64,000 nucleotides of DNA. Origin: Ardenticatena sp. Lineage in GTDB: Bacteria; Chloroflexota; Anaerolineae; Ardenticatenales; Ardenticatenaceae. The notes under the pieces are model-generated. The model had not been told where the DNA came from. It saw only the letters and a program-made list of their open reading frames with translations, and ran no database searches. The DNA is taken from positions 1 to 64,000 of the forward strand of contig WFOS01000052.1 in NCBI GenBank assembly GCA_015487975.1. The letters run 5' to 3'. Positions 38,926-49,546 of the stretch are shown here, in pieces. Each line of letters opens with the position of its first letter. Within the stretch, counting starts at the first letter, position 1. The position numbers and the translations under genes are program-made.

Positions 38926-40125
38926 ATGCAACCGCCCAAATTGCTTGTGCTGACCAGCTACTTCAAAGGCGGCACATTTCTCGAAGCCGCCAAAGAGGCT
39001 GGTGCGTATGTTATTTTCATCACGAACGAAAAATTGGCGAACAAACCCTGGCCGCGCCACGCCATCGACGAGTTTCACATGATGCCCGATATTCACAAAC
39101 AACCCGATATCACCTACGCCGTCGCCTACCTCATGCGCAAGCATCAGATCACACGTATTGTGCCTCTGGACGATTTCGATGTCGAACTGGTAGCCGACTT
39201 GCGCGAACATTTTCGGCTTGATGGGCTTGGATGCAGCCAGGCGCGGTATTTTCGCGACAAACTCGCCGAACGTATGCTCGCCCGCGACAGCGGTTTCTAT
39301 GTGCCGCGCTTTGTTGCCGTTTTCAACGATACAGAGATTCAGGCTTTCATAGATGAAGTGCCCCCACCCTGGATGCTGAAACCCCGTTCGTCAGCCGCTG
39401 CGATTGGCATTCGTAAAATCGAATCACCCGAGCAACTGTGGCTGGCACTTGAAGATCTGGGTGACGAGCGTTCCTTTTTTGTGCTGGAAGAATTTTTGCC
39501 TGGCGATGTCCATCACGTGGACGCCATTACCGTGGACGGCGAAGTGCGTTTTGCCAAAGCCAGTTGCTATGGGCGCCCCCCGTTTGAGGTGGCACACTTC
39601 GGTGGGGTCTCCACCACCACTACCCTGCCCGACGACCATCCTGACGCACAGGCACTGCTGGAATGGAACCGCCGCTGGATTGCTACCACCCGTCTGCAAA
39701 ATGGGGTAACGCACACCGAATTCCTGAAATGCCATCGCGATGGCCACTTCTACTTCATCGAAACCGCCGCGCGTGTCGGTGGCGCCCACATTGTCGAGCT
39801 GCTCGAAGCAGCCACCAATTTCAATCCGTGGCGCGAATGGGCGCGGCTGGAAGTGGCGCTGGCGCGTGGTGAACCCTACACGCTTCCCCCATTGCACCAC
39901 GAACACGCGGCGCTCATCATCTGCCTGGCACGGCAACACCACCCCGACCTCAGTGCCTACAACGCGCCCGAAGTCGTTTGGCAGGCGGATGAAGAGTACC
40001 ACGCTGGCCTGATTGTCGCCTCGCCCGATTACGAGCGTGTTTGCACCTTGCGCGACGCGTATGCAGAGGGGTTTGCCCGCGATTTTCTGGCTGTCGCACC
40101 ACCACCTGACACACCAACAGCATAA
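38926..40125 (+). CDS. ATP-grasp domain protein
   Basis: MLKPRSSAAAIGIRKIESPEQLW...FFVLEEFLPGDVHHVDAITVDGEVRFA...FYFIETAARVGGAHIVELLEAAT. Confidence 0.85.
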   Translation: MQPPKLLVLTSYFKGGTFLEAAKEAGAYVIFITNEKLANKPWPRHAIDEFHMMPDIHKQPDITYAVAYLMRKHQITRIVPLDDFDVELVADLREHFRLDGLGCSQARYFRDKLAERMLARDSGFYVPRFVAVFNDTEIQAFIDEVPPPWMLKPRSSAAAIGIRKIESPEQLWLALEDLGDERSFFVLEEFLPGDVHHVDAITVDGEVRFAKASCYGRPPFEVAHFGGVSTTTTLPDDHPDAQALLEWNRRWIATTRLQNGVTHTEFLKCHRDGHFYFIETAARVGGAHIVELLEAATNFNPWREWARLEVALARGEPYTLPPLHHEHAALIICLARQHHPDLSAYNAPEVVWQADEEYHAGLIVASPDYERVCTLRDAYAEGFARDFLAVAPPPDTPTA

Positions 40126-40153
40126 AACGGACCAACCGACAGGAACAGCACCC

Positions 40154-40945
40154 ATGACGAATATGCACACACCCATCCCCAACGTTTCGTTGCCTGCGGC
40201 CTTGCGCCCCAAAGGTGCGTTTGGGCAATTGCCTCGACCGGTACGCATCCGCGAGATTCATGTAGAAAACTACCGCATTCGCACTTTCATCCTCGACACC
40301 GAGATGCCCCACGCCGAGCCAGGGCAATTCGTCATGGCCTGGTTGCCCGGCTACGAAGAAGCCCCGTTTAGCTTGGCCTTCCATCGTCCGCTCACCTTGA
40401 CGATTGCCGCTGTGGGCCCATTCACCAACACCCTGCACCAGCTGAACGTGGACGACATGCTCTGGGTGCGGGGCCCCTATGGACGCAGCTTCACCCCCGA
40501 AGCCGGTACACGCCCGCTGTTGGTAGGGGGCGGCTATGGCGTTGCGCCGCTGGCCTTTCTGGCAGAAACACTCCTGGCGCATGAGCAACAGCCGCAAGCG
40601 TTCATTGGCGCTCGCACCGCCGAAGACGTGATTGGTGTGGGGCGATTCGAAGCGCTGGGCGTGCCTGTCGTCATCACTACCGAAGACGGCACCCGCGGGC
40701 GGCGGGGGCTGGTGACCGAGGCCGTCGCTGACATCCTCGCCGAAGGGAAGGGCGATGCCATCTACGGCGTTGGGCCGCATGGTATGTTGCAGGCACTGGC
40801 AACGCTGGCACGAACCTGGCACGTGCCCGCTCAACTCTCATGGGAAGCCTACATGGGGTGCGCCATCGGATTATGTGGCATGTGCGAACATGACGGCGCG
40901 CTCCTCTGTGTCGAAGGGCCGGTGCGCCGCATTCCGTCTACCTGA
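40154..40945 (+). CDS. pyrK: Dihydroorotate dehydrogenase electron transfer subunit-like iron-sulfur flavoprotein
   Basis: FMAWLPGYEEAPFSLAF, LLVGGGYGVAPLAFLAE, C-terminal 2Fe-2S pattern MGCAIGLCGMCEHDGALLC. Confidence 0.8.
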   Translation: MTNMHTPIPNVSLPAALRPKGAFGQLPRPVRIREIHVENYRIRTFILDTEMPHAEPGQFVMAWLPGYEEAPFSLAFHRPLTLTIAAVGPFTNTLHQLNVDDMLWVRGPYGRSFTPEAGTRPLLVGGGYGVAPLAFLAETLLAHEQQPQAFIGARTAEDVIGVGRFEALGVPVVITTEDGTRGRRGLVTEAVADILAEGKGDAIYGVGPHGMLQALATLARTWHVPAQLSWEAYMGCAIGLCGMCEHDGALLCVEGPVRRIPST

Positions 40946-40975
40946 GCCAACCAACCATCAGCAAGGAGAAGCACG

Positions 40976-42418
40976 ATGCTCGGCATTGTGGCCGTCAATG
41001 GGTACGTTCCCTACTATCGGCTCGCGCGTGCCGCAATCGGCGATGCCTGGCGACTTGAACAGGCGCACGATATGCTGATTGGTGAACGCGCGGTGGCCTC
41101 GTTCGACGAAGACACGATTACGCTGGCAGTCGAAGCAACCCTGCACACGCTTGAAGATCGTGCTGCCGAGGGCATCGGGGCGCTTTTTTTCGCTTCCACC
41201 ACGCCCGTTTTTCTGGAAAAAAACAACGCCGCGGTCATTGCGGCGGCATGCGACATTCCCGCTCCCCTCACACTCGATCTCACCGGTTCGCTGCGCAGTG
41301 CCACGTCGGCGCTGGCCCTCGCATTCGATGCCGTCCTGGCGGAACGCACCGCACAGGCACTGGTCGTTGCAGCCGACATGCGCCCAGCTGAACCGGGCAC
41401 CCTCGCCGACGCCATCGGTGGCGACGGCGCCGCAGCCATTCTCGTTGGCGACAGCGACGACGTTCTGGCGGAACTGATTGCCGAAGCCCACATAAGCGCC
41501 CCCGTGCTCGACACCTGGCGCCGTTCCCATGACCGCTACCTGCAAACCGACGACGAAGCCTTTGCACTACAAACCGGCTACATCCACTTCATGAACGCTG
41601 TGACCGAGCGCCTGCTGACACAGGGCGACATCACCCCCGACCAACTTGCTGGCGTGGCACTCTACGCCCCGGATGGTCGAGCCCTCATGCGCCTTGCCAG
41701 GCAATCACCGCTTGGCGTGCCGTTGGCACGCATGGGCATGACATCTCCGGCGGCCCTTTTGCTCATGCAGGCAGGCAATCTGGGAGCTGCGTTTGCACCC
41801 GCACAACTGGCGCTTTTGCTCGAAAACGCTCACCCCGGCGACCTTATCGCGTTGGTCGGATATGGTGATGGTGCCGACGCGTACCTCTTCCGCGTTACCG
41901 AAGCGATTGACGCATGGAAACCGCGCCGTTCGCTGCGCCATTGGTTGGAACGCAAAGGAGACCTGACGTACACGCTGGCACACCACTTCCGCGAAAACTG
42001 GCGCGACAAGCCGCTATGGTCGCCCACGGCTGAACCATGGACATCGCTGCCACTGTTGCATCGCGAGCAGGCCGAACTGTTGCGCTTCTACGCTCAGCAG
42101 TGTACCTCGTGTGGTGCCGTCTGGTGGCCGCATCGCCCCAACTGCTACGACTGCGGCGCCCAAAGTGGCTTCGAGATGGTACGGTTGTCGCGACGTGGCA
42201 CAGTGGCGAGTTTCGTGGCTGAATGGGCTGTGCCAACGCCCATGCCGCCGTTGGGCATGGTCACAGTGGATACCCCCGAAGGGGCACGCATCACCACCCA
42301 ATCCACCGATGGCGACCCGCGCATGTTTGCCATTGGCGACGAAGTCGAATTTGCTTTGCGGGTTTTCCACACGGCCAAGAATGTGCCACACTATTCGTGG
42401 AAAGTGCGCAAAGTGTGA
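40976..42418 (+). CDS. HMG-CoA synthase-like thiolase-fold protein fused to C-terminal zinc-ribbon/OB-fold (DUF35) domain
   Basis: MLGIVAVNGYVPYYRLARAAI...CDIPAPLTLDLTGSLRSATSALALAFDAVL; C-terminal CTSCGAVWWPHRPNCYDCGAQSGFEMVRLSRRGTVASFV. Confidence 0.85.
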   Translation: MLGIVAVNGYVPYYRLARAAIGDAWRLEQAHDMLIGERAVASFDEDTITLAVEATLHTLEDRAAEGIGALFFASTTPVFLEKNNAAVIAAACDIPAPLTLDLTGSLRSATSALALAFDAVLAERTAQALVVAADMRPAEPGTLADAIGGDGAAAILVGDSDDVLAELIAEAHISAPVLDTWRRSHDRYLQTDDEAFALQTGYIHFMNAVTERLLTQGDITPDQLAGVALYAPDGRALMRLARQSPLGVPLARMGMTSPAALLLMQAGNLGAAFAPAQLALLLENAHPGDLIALVGYGDGADAYLFRVTEAIDAWKPRRSLRHWLERKGDLTYTLAHHFRENWRDKPLWSPTAEPWTSLPLLHREQAELLRFYAQQCTSCGAVWWPHRPNCYDCGAQSGFEMVRLSRRGTVASFVAEWAVPTPMPPLGMVTVDTPEGARITTQSTDGDPRMFAIGDEVEFALRVFHTAKNVPHYSWKVRKV

Positions 42419-42446
42419 GACCAGCAGTCATTGAAAGGAGCATCGT

Positions 42447-43652
42447 ATGTGTGCCAAAACCAGCGACGCCCTGCGTGACAAGGTGGCGATTATTGGCATG
42501 GGATGTACACGCTTTGGGGTCCTGCAAGAAAAAAGTTTCGCCGAACAGGGGTTGGAAGCCGTCGACGAAGCCCTAGCGGATGCTGGCATCGAAAAAGAAC
42601 GTATCGAAGCCGCCTGGCTGGGTACATTCGACCCCAACATTGGGGGGAGTTTTCCTGGCTACGCCGGAGACTTCGTCGCCGATATTCTGGGCATGCCCGG
42701 CCTGCCCGTCACCCGCGTGACAAACTACTGCGCCACCGGTATGGATGCCATGCGCAACGCCGCATTTGCCGTGGCCGCTGGCATGTACGACGTGGTGTTG
42801 GTGCTGGGCAACGAAAAAATGCGCGACGTGGCCTCACGTGATAGCCTCATTCGGCAGGTGGTCACCACAGGGCATCCCATCGTGCAGAAAGGGCTGACAG
42901 CGCCAGGTTTGTTCGCCCTCATGGCGCGTCGCCACATGGAAGCCTTTGGCACCACACGCGAAGACCTGGCCCTGGTGGCGGTCAAGAATCACTACAACGG
43001 CAACCGCCACCCCAAAGCCATGTTCCATAAAGAAATCACGGTGGACGATGTGCTGAAAGCCCCGATGATTAGTGAGCCGCTGGGACTGTACGACTGTACG
43101 CCCACGAGCGACGGAGCTGCTGCTGCTATTCTTTGCCGCGCTGACCTGGCACCCAAACTGACCGATGAGTATCTCCTCATCGAAGCCCTCGAAATGGCAA
43201 CCATCACAGGCCATCGCTATGGTCGCCGCAACGAGTCGCTCATCGGCTTCGAAGCGACCCAGATTGCTGCACAGCGTGCCTATGAAGTGGCCGGTATTCG
43301 CGACCCTCTGGCGGCTATCGATGTTGCTGAAGTCCATGACTGCTTCACCATCACCGAAATTCTCAACTACGAAGATCTGGGGTTCGTCCCCAAAGGACAG
43401 GGCGCTCACTTCATCCGCGAAGGGCGTTCATCGTTGGAAGGTGATTTGCCCGTCAATCCGAGCGGGGGGCTGAAATGCTTTGGACATCCCATCGGCGCCA
43501 GCGGTGTGCGCATGACATACGTGATATACGAGCAACTGTTGGGGCGTGCTGGCGCAACACAGGTTCCCACCGACCACAACGGGCGCGGCCTGGTGCACAA
43601 CCTGGGTGGTCCTGGTTCAGTTTGCGTGGTGGGGTTGTATCATCGGCCATAA
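42447..43652 (+). CDS. Thiolase family protein (acetyl-CoA acetyltransferase-like)
   Basis: VAIIGMGCTRFGVLQEKSFAEQGLEAVDEALADAGI...VTNYCATGMDAMRNAAFAVAAG...EVHDCFTITEI...NPSGGLKCFGHPIGASGVRM. Confidence 0.92.
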   Translation: MCAKTSDALRDKVAIIGMGCTRFGVLQEKSFAEQGLEAVDEALADAGIEKERIEAAWLGTFDPNIGGSFPGYAGDFVADILGMPGLPVTRVTNYCATGMDAMRNAAFAVAAGMYDVVLVLGNEKMRDVASRDSLIRQVVTTGHPIVQKGLTAPGLFALMARRHMEAFGTTREDLALVAVKNHYNGNRHPKAMFHKEITVDDVLKAPMISEPLGLYDCTPTSDGAAAAILCRADLAPKLTDEYLLIEALEMATITGHRYGRRNESLIGFEATQIAAQRAYEVAGIRDPLAAIDVAEVHDCFTITEILNYEDLGFVPKGQGAHFIREGRSSLEGDLPVNPSGGLKCFGHPIGASGVRMTYVIYEQLLGRAGATQVPTDHNGRGLVHNLGGPGSVCVVGLYHRP

Positions 43653-43673
43653 ACGAAAAAGGGAGCAATGCAC

Positions 43674-44504
43674 ATGACCCGTCTTCTCCAAGACCAGGTT
43701 GCGATCATTACCGGTTCAGGGCGTGGCATTGGCGCTGCGACTGCGCGGCTCTTTGCCCAGCACGGGGCACGTGTCGTCGTCAACGACCTCGAAGCTGAAC
43801 CAGCCGAAGCCGTTGTGGCGGAGATTCGCGCATCCGGGGGTGAGGCGATCGCTGTTCCAGGCGATGTGACCACGCCTGAATTTCCCGACCGCATTGTGCA
43901 AGCGGCTGTGGAAACATTCGGAAAGCTGAACATTCTCGTGAACAATGCTGGCTACACGTGGGACGGTGTCATCCACAAGATGAGCGATGAGCAATGGCAG
44001 GCTATCCTGGATGTGCATGCCACAGCCCCGTTTCGGCTCATTCGTGCAGCCGCCCCCTTCATGCGTGATGCCGCCAAACGCGAACTGGCCGAAGGGCGAA
44101 CGCCAGAACCACGTTGCATCATCAACGTGTCGTCCACATCGGGGTTGCATGGCAATGCCGGGCAAGCCAATTACGCCACCGCCAAAATGGGCATCGTTGG
44201 GTTGACGAAGACCGTTGCCAAAGAGTGGGGATCATTTGGCATTCGCTGTAATGCCATTGCATTCGGGTTCATCGAAACGCGCTTGACCCAACCCAAGGAG
44301 AAGGGCGAAACAGTCGAAGTGCATGGCAAGCGTGTACCGCTCGGCATCCCCGAACACCTGCGCCAGATGGCGACCATGCTCATTCCGCTGGGCCGCCCCG
44401 GCACACCTGAAGAAGCCGCTGGCGGTATTTTGTTGCTCGCCTCACCATTCGCCGCCTATATCACCGGCCATGTGCTCGAAGTGACAGGGGGCTATGGCAT
44501 CTAA
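43674..44504 (+). CDS. SDR-family oxidoreductase (FabG-like)
   Basis: VAIITGSGRGIGAATARLFAQHGARVVVNDLE, NNAGYTWDG, YATAKMG. Confidence 0.92.
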   Translation: MTRLLQDQVAIITGSGRGIGAATARLFAQHGARVVVNDLEAEPAEAVVAEIRASGGEAIAVPGDVTTPEFPDRIVQAAVETFGKLNILVNNAGYTWDGVIHKMSDEQWQAILDVHATAPFRLIRAAAPFMRDAAKRELAEGRTPEPRCIINVSSTSGLHGNAGQANYATAKMGIVGLTKTVAKEWGSFGIRCNAIAFGFIETRLTQPKEKGETVEVHGKRVPLGIPEHLRQMATMLIPLGRPGTPEEAAGGILLLASPFAAYITGHVLEVTGGYGI

Positions 44505-44518
44505 GGGAGCAGACCTCG

Positions 44519-45145
44519 ATGGCAACAGCGCTTCCACTGAGCATCGACAGAGAAATCACTGTGTGGCAACTCCGTGAAGCAACGCCGTCGCGCTTTCGAG
44601 CGGTGCAATCCCCCAAATGGCACAAAGCCACATGGCAGACACGGGCGACGTGGATATTGCTGGTGGTTGTCGCTCTGGCGTGGACGCTCTTCACGTTTGG
44701 TGCGGTCAATTTGTTGGGGGAGACGCTTAGGCGCTTGTTGGTGCTGGGGGGGCATCGGGTGCTGTGGCGTGAAACGCTGGTAGCAGTGGCCGTGCTCATC
44801 CCGTGGTTGGGGACTGTGGTGTGGGTGGCAACACGTCCGTGGATGGTGGACGTTTCACCGCAGCGTGTACGTGTGGGGTGGCGACACATACCGGCTGGCA
44901 GGGTGCGGGCTGTGATGCTGCGTCGCCATGCCTGGCAGACAGAAGGCCACGCCAGCGGCAATCCGTTGACCGACTGGGGGCGTTCGCACGGGAGACGCAG
45001 TCTCATCACCATGCGCCTGGACGATGGTCGCGAGTACCTGTTGCTGTTCACCGACCAACCGCGCCAGCATGGCCGTATGCGCGTCTGGGCGCAACGTATA
45101 GCCGAGGTGCTGAACGTGCCATGTGAAGAACACCCCGCCGACTGA
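44519..45145 (+). CDS. Hypothetical membrane protein
   Basis: Two hydrophobic segments (TWILLVVVALAWTLFTFGAV; ETLVAVAVLIPWLGTVVWVA) and soluble C terminus. Confidence 0.6.
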   Translation: MATALPLSIDREITVWQLREATPSRFRAVQSPKWHKATWQTRATWILLVVVALAWTLFTFGAVNLLGETLRRLLVLGGHRVLWRETLVAVAVLIPWLGTVVWVATRPWMVDVSPQRVRVGWRHIPAGRVRAVMLRRHAWQTEGHASGNPLTDWGRSHGRRSLITMRLDDGREYLLLFTDQPRQHGRMRVWAQRIAEVLNVPCEEHPAD

Positions 45146-45158
45146 GCCGCTTCGCGTG

Positions 45159-46472
45159 CTACGACCTCATTTCATCCTTGGGGGTGGAGGGAACGAAGGG
45201 CGCGTTCAACACGGGCAAGGGGTCTTCGATTTCGAAATGCAGGCGAGCATGGGCTTCGCGCAGGGCGTTTTCAACCGCCTCAGGTGTTTCTCCACGGGCA
45301 AAAATGAAGCCCAAATAACTTTCACCTTCTGGTAGGGGCACAAGTGGGTAGTGCAACCGTGCCGTAATGACGACATCTTCGATAAGCGGCACGTCTCTGG
45401 CGTCATCGACACCAGTATAGCCACGCAGAATACCCGCCCGCGGGATAGGAATCATCATGACCCCGGCTGCTCCTGGCGCCTGTTCGAGCGGTGGAAGAGG
45501 CAAGCCGGCGGCATGGCGCAACACCACTTCTTCCAGGCACACATCGACCCCAAATCGCAAAACATTCGAACAGAGCCCCCCAATCGTTCGCCCAGCGGCT
45601 TCGATCAGCCAGACGTCAGCCTCGTCGATGCGCAATTCAGCATGTACAGGTCCATGCCGCAAACCAAGCGCACGCACCGCATGCTGGGTTGTGGCATGGA
45701 TAGCAGCCTGGGTCTCGGGCGGCAGGCGTGAAGGGGTCACATAGATGGTTTCTTCGAAAAATGGGCCTTCGAGCGGGTCGGGCTTGTCGAAAAGTGCCAG
45801 GATATGCAGCGTGCCGTCAATCAACAGGCCGTCGAGAGCGACTTCCACGCCGGGCAGGTACGTTTCGACAAGAATGTTGCGGTCGCCGGGAAGCGTTTCG
45901 GTGGAGGGAAGCAAGCGACGCAAGCGATCGAATGCTGCCACAAATTCCTCCGGCGTGTTGGCCCGAATGACGCCACGGCTGCCCGACATCAGCAATGGTT
46001 TGACGACCACCGGATAGTCAACATCTTGCGCCAATTGCGCTGGGTCATCGTCTGCATGGACGAGGCGAAACTGAGGCACAGGCACGCCCCCTTCGGCCAA
46101 CAACGTCCGCATGACATACTTGTTGCGTGCTGCGAGTGCCGCTTTGGGGTCGTTGCCCGGCAAGCCAAGACGCGCGTTGGCGTGGGCAGCGACGAGTGTT
46201 CCACTGTCATCCGTGGCGAGCACAGCATCAAGAGGCGTTTTTTCGGCAAAGGCAGCAATCCGTTCGGCCGCGCCTTCGGGGTCGCGAAAATCGAGTGCCA
46301 GTGGTACATGCCACAACTCGGCCAACTGCGGCGGCAAATCGACACCATATACCAGATCGATGCCAAGTTTGCGTGCCGCAGCGGCAAAACTGTTCGCGCG
46401 ATACGTGTGGGGCGTCACCAGCAATAAAATTCTGGGCACTCTGTTCCTCCTTGCGGGCTTTCTCGCATGCAT
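45159..46472 (-). CDS. ATP-grasp domain protein (start may be internal)
   Basis: YPVVVKPLLMSGSRGVIRANTPEEFVAAFDRL...ILVETYLPGVEVALDGLLIDG...LIEAAGRTIGGLCSNVLRFG. Confidence 0.85.
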   Translation of the reverse strand: MHARKPARRNRVPRILLLVTPHTYRANSFAAAARKLGIDLVYGVDLPPQLAELWHVPLALDFRDPEGAAERIAAFAEKTPLDAVLATDDSGTLVAAHANARLGLPGNDPKAALAARNKYVMRTLLAEGGVPVPQFRLVHADDDPAQLAQDVDYPVVVKPLLMSGSRGVIRANTPEEFVAAFDRLRRLLPSTETLPGDRNILVETYLPGVEVALDGLLIDGTLHILALFDKPDPLEGPFFEETIYVTPSRLPPETQAAIHATTQHAVRALGLRHGPVHAELRIDEADVWLIEAAGRTIGGLCSNVLRFGVDVCLEEVVLRHAAGLPLPPLEQAPGAAGVMMIPIPRAGILRGYTGVDDARDVPLIEDVVITARLHYPLVPLPEGESYLGFIFARGETPEAVENALREAHARLHFEIEDPLPVLNAPFVPSTPKDEMRS

Positions 46473-46605
46473 TGTATTCGATTGTGCCGGTGGCGCGAAA
46501 CCTCATCATACGGCCAGGGGCTTTGTCCAGAACAGCGACTTTGTGCTATACTTCACCAGCGCCGACTGACGGCGTATTTTTGTGTGGAACGATGGAGGAA
46601 GCAGC

Positions 46606-47535
46606 GTGATTTTCAAACGCGCCAAAAGTATTCGTGAAAGTCTGGCAAAAACCCGCCAAAGCGTCTTTGGGCAGGTCGCCAGTCTGTTTGGTGCAGGCGA
46701 CATCGATGACCTTTTTTGGGAAGAGCTGGAAGAACTGCTGATTCAGGGCGACGTGGGCGTCAAAACCACGTTGCACCTTGTCGAGTGGCTGCAAGAACAG
46801 GTCGAAGAACGCAATTTGTGGCGCACCGACCAGGTACGCGATTTGCTGCGCCAGCGCATGGTGGAGATTCTGAAAGAAGCCGAACAGCCCTATTTGCCAG
46901 GCCAGCGTATGCTCAATGTCGTGCTGGTCGTTGGTGTCAATGGTTCGGGCAAAACCACCACCATTGGCAAACTAGCCAAATGGCACAAAGATCGTGGCGA
47001 CCGCGTGGTGCTGGCAGCCGCCGACACTTTCCGTGCCGCTGCCATCGACCAGTTGAAAATTTGGGGCGAACGTGTCGGCGCCGACGTGATTGCCCACCAG
47101 CCGGGCAGCGACCCTGGCGCAGTTGTCTTCGACGCCATCAAAACATCGTTCGGGCGGCGTGAAGCCAGTGTGGTCATCATCGATACGGCGGGACGTTTGC
47201 AAACGCAATACAACCTGATGCAGGAACTGGCGAAAATCAAGAACATTTGTGCCAAGCAAGTCCACAAAGCTCCGCACGAAACCTTGCTTGTGCTGGATGC
47301 CAACACAGGGCAGAACGCACTTTCGCAGGCACGGAAGTTCAAAGAGATTGCCGACGTGACCGGTGTTGTGCTCACCAAGCTCGATAGTACGGCCAAAGGT
47401 GGCATGGCACTTGCCATTGCGTACGAACACGGCTTGCCCATCAAGTGGATTGGGACGGGCGAAGCCGTGGAAGATTTGCAGCCGTTCGACGCCGAAGAGT
47501 TTGTGGATGCCCTCTTCGGCGCAAATGGAGCCTAA
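46606..47535 (+). CDS. ftsY: Signal recognition particle receptor FtsY
   Basis: [73 protein letters not shown] start. Confidence 0.95.
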   Translation: MIFKRAKSIRESLAKTRQSVFGQVASLFGAGDIDDLFWEELEELLIQGDVGVKTTLHLVEWLQEQVEERNLWRTDQVRDLLRQRMVEILKEAEQPYLPGQRMLNVVLVVGVNGSGKTTTIGKLAKWHKDRGDRVVLAAADTFRAAAIDQLKIWGERVGADVIAHQPGSDPGAVVFDAIKTSFGRREASVVIIDTAGRLQTQYNLMQELAKIKNICAKQVHKAPHETLLVLDANTGQNALSQARKFKEIADVTGVVLTKLDSTAKGGMALAIAYEHGLPIKWIGTGEAVEDLQPFDAEEFVDALFGANGA

Positions 47536-47556
47536 GTTTCTGACAAGGAGGGACGC

Positions 47557-48652
47557 ATGAGTGAACTGAACACGCTCCTCGAAGAGACGCAGGCCCGCAT
47601 CTTTGGCATCCTGGAGCGTCTTTGACATCCCAGCCAAAGAAGCGGAACTCGCGCGTCTCGAACAAGAAGCCTCACAGCCTGAATTTTGGGACGACCCTCA
47701 ATCGGCACAAGAGACGATGCGCCGCCTGTCGGCATTGCGCGACCAAGTGACGTTCTGGCGCGAGATGGAACGACGTGCCCGCGATGCCGAAGAGCTGCTT
47801 CTGCTCGCCGAAGAAGATGCATCGCTTGTGGAAGAAGTGCGCCAGGAAATCGAATCACTGGCGGAAGAAGTCGATCGCCAGGAGTTTCAACTGGCGCTGA
47901 GCGGGCCACACGACCGCGGCGACGCCCTGCTTTCGATTCACGCAGGCGCAGGCGGCACGGAAAGCCAGGATTGGGCCGAAATGCTGTTGCGCATGTACAC
48001 GCGCTGGGCGGAGTCGAAAGGCTACACGGTCGAGATTGTCGACATGACCGAAGGGGAAGCCGCGGGCATCAAATCCGTAACGCTGGAAGTGCGCGGCCCG
48101 TATGCGTATGGCTACCTCAAAGCCGAGCGCGGCGTCCATCGGTTGGTGCGTATCTCGCCGTTCGATGCCCAGAAGCGCCGACACACCAGCTTTGCGCTGG
48201 TGGAAGTTATGCCCGTGATCGACGATGATATCGAAATCGAAATCAAGCCCGACGACATTGAAATTCAGGTGTTCCGCGCGGGCGGGGCTGGCGGTCAGCA
48301 TGTGCAGAAGAACAGCACCGCTGTGCGCATCATTCACAAGCCCACGGGCATTGTCGTGCAGTGCCAGAACGAGCGTTCCCAGACACAAAACAAGCAGACG
48401 GCCTTGCGCGTTTTGCGCGGGCGGCTCTATGAGTTGGAACGCAAAAAACGCGAAGAAGAACAGGCGAAACTGAAAGGCGAGCACACCAGTGCCGAATGGG
48501 GGAACCAGATTCGATCGTATGTCTTGCATCCCTATCAGATGGTCAAAGACCATCGTACAGGCGTCGAAGTCGGGAACGCCCAAGGGGTGCTGGATGGCGA
48601 TCTCGATCCCTTCATTCAGGCATGGTTGAAAGAGCAGGTCAACGCGGCATAA
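47557..48652 (+). CDS. prfB: Peptide chain release factor 2 with programmed +1 frameshift at CTT TGA C (47620-47626)
   Basis: ATG AGT GAA CTG...GAG CGT CTT TGA C in frame 0, continuing +1 as [29 protein letters not shown] motif [13 protein letters not shown]. Confidence 0.95.
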
Positions 48653-48734
48653 AGCGGAAACGTGGCTGTTGGGTGAGCACGCTCCCCGATGGCCACGTTC
48701 GTTCTTTTGTGCCAGTCGACATGGGAGCAGCGCA

Positions 48735-49517
48735 ATGCGCTTCGATATCTTTACGCTCTTTCCCGACATGTTCCGCGGCCCGCTTGACGAGAGCATCATC
48801 AAGCGAGCACGTGAAGCGGGAATTGTGGAAATCCACCTGCACAACATTCGGGAATATGCCACCGACAAACACAAAATGACCGATGACACCCCCTACGGTG
48901 GGGGCGGTGGCATGGTCATGAAAGCCGAGCCGATTTTTCGTGCCGTCGAAGCCGTGTTGGGATTGCCCGAAGTACGTGCCGATACCCCGCTCGAGACCCC
49001 ACCCTGCCCAATCATCCTGATGACGCCGCAAGGGCGCCCTTTCACACAGGCAGTGGCGCAGGAATTGGCACAACATGAGCGTGTGGTGCTGATTTGTGGG
49101 CGCTATGAGGGGTTCGATGAGCGCGTGCGCCGCTACCTGGCGACGGATGAGTTGACAATCGGGCCGTATGTGCTGAGCGGGGGGGAATTGCCCGCCATGG
49201 TGGTTGTGGATGCGGTCACACGTTTGCTGCCAGGGGCGTTGGGCGACCCCACAGGGGCGCAGACGGATTCCTACGCGATGGGCTTGCTGGAACATCCACA
49301 CTATACGCGCCCTGCGCAGTTTCGCGGGTGGGAGATTCCCGGCGTGTTGACGAGTGGGCATCATGCGCGGGTGGCGGCATGGCGCCGCCAGGAAGCCTTG
49401 TTGCGAACGCTGGTACGCCGCCCTGAATTGCTCATGCCTGAGACGCTGACCGACGAAGACCGCCACTTGCTTGCCCTCATCCAGCAACGCCTGGAAACAC
49501 TCCTTGCGAATGAGTAA
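48735..49517 (+). CDS. trmD: tRNA (guanine-N1)-methyltransferase TrmD
   Basis: [60 protein letters not shown]. Confidence 0.97.
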   Translation: MRFDIFTLFPDMFRGPLDESIIKRAREAGIVEIHLHNIREYATDKHKMTDDTPYGGGGGMVMKAEPIFRAVEAVLGLPEVRADTPLETPPCPIILMTPQGRPFTQAVAQELAQHERVVLICGRYEGFDERVRRYLATDELTIGPYVLSGGELPAMVVVDAVTRLLPGALGDPTGAQTDSYAMGLLEHPHYTRPAQFRGWEIPGVLTSGHHARVAAWRRQEALLRTLVRRPELLMPETLTDEDRHLLALIQQRLETLLANE

Positions 49518-49545
49518 GCCCCGTTCACACGAACGGGGCTTTTTC
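49518..49545 (+). terminator. Rho-independent terminator
   Basis: GCCCCGTTC-ACAC-GAACGGGGC-TTTTT. Confidence 0.9.
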
Positions 49546-49546
49546 G

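Noticed and set aside
47557-47625. In-frame TGA suggesting prfB is a pseudogene
   Set aside because: CTTTGAC with upstream SD-like GGAG is the classic RF2 programmed frameshift.
47855-48889. 344-aa minus-strand ORF
   Set aside because: Shadow of prfB/trmD.
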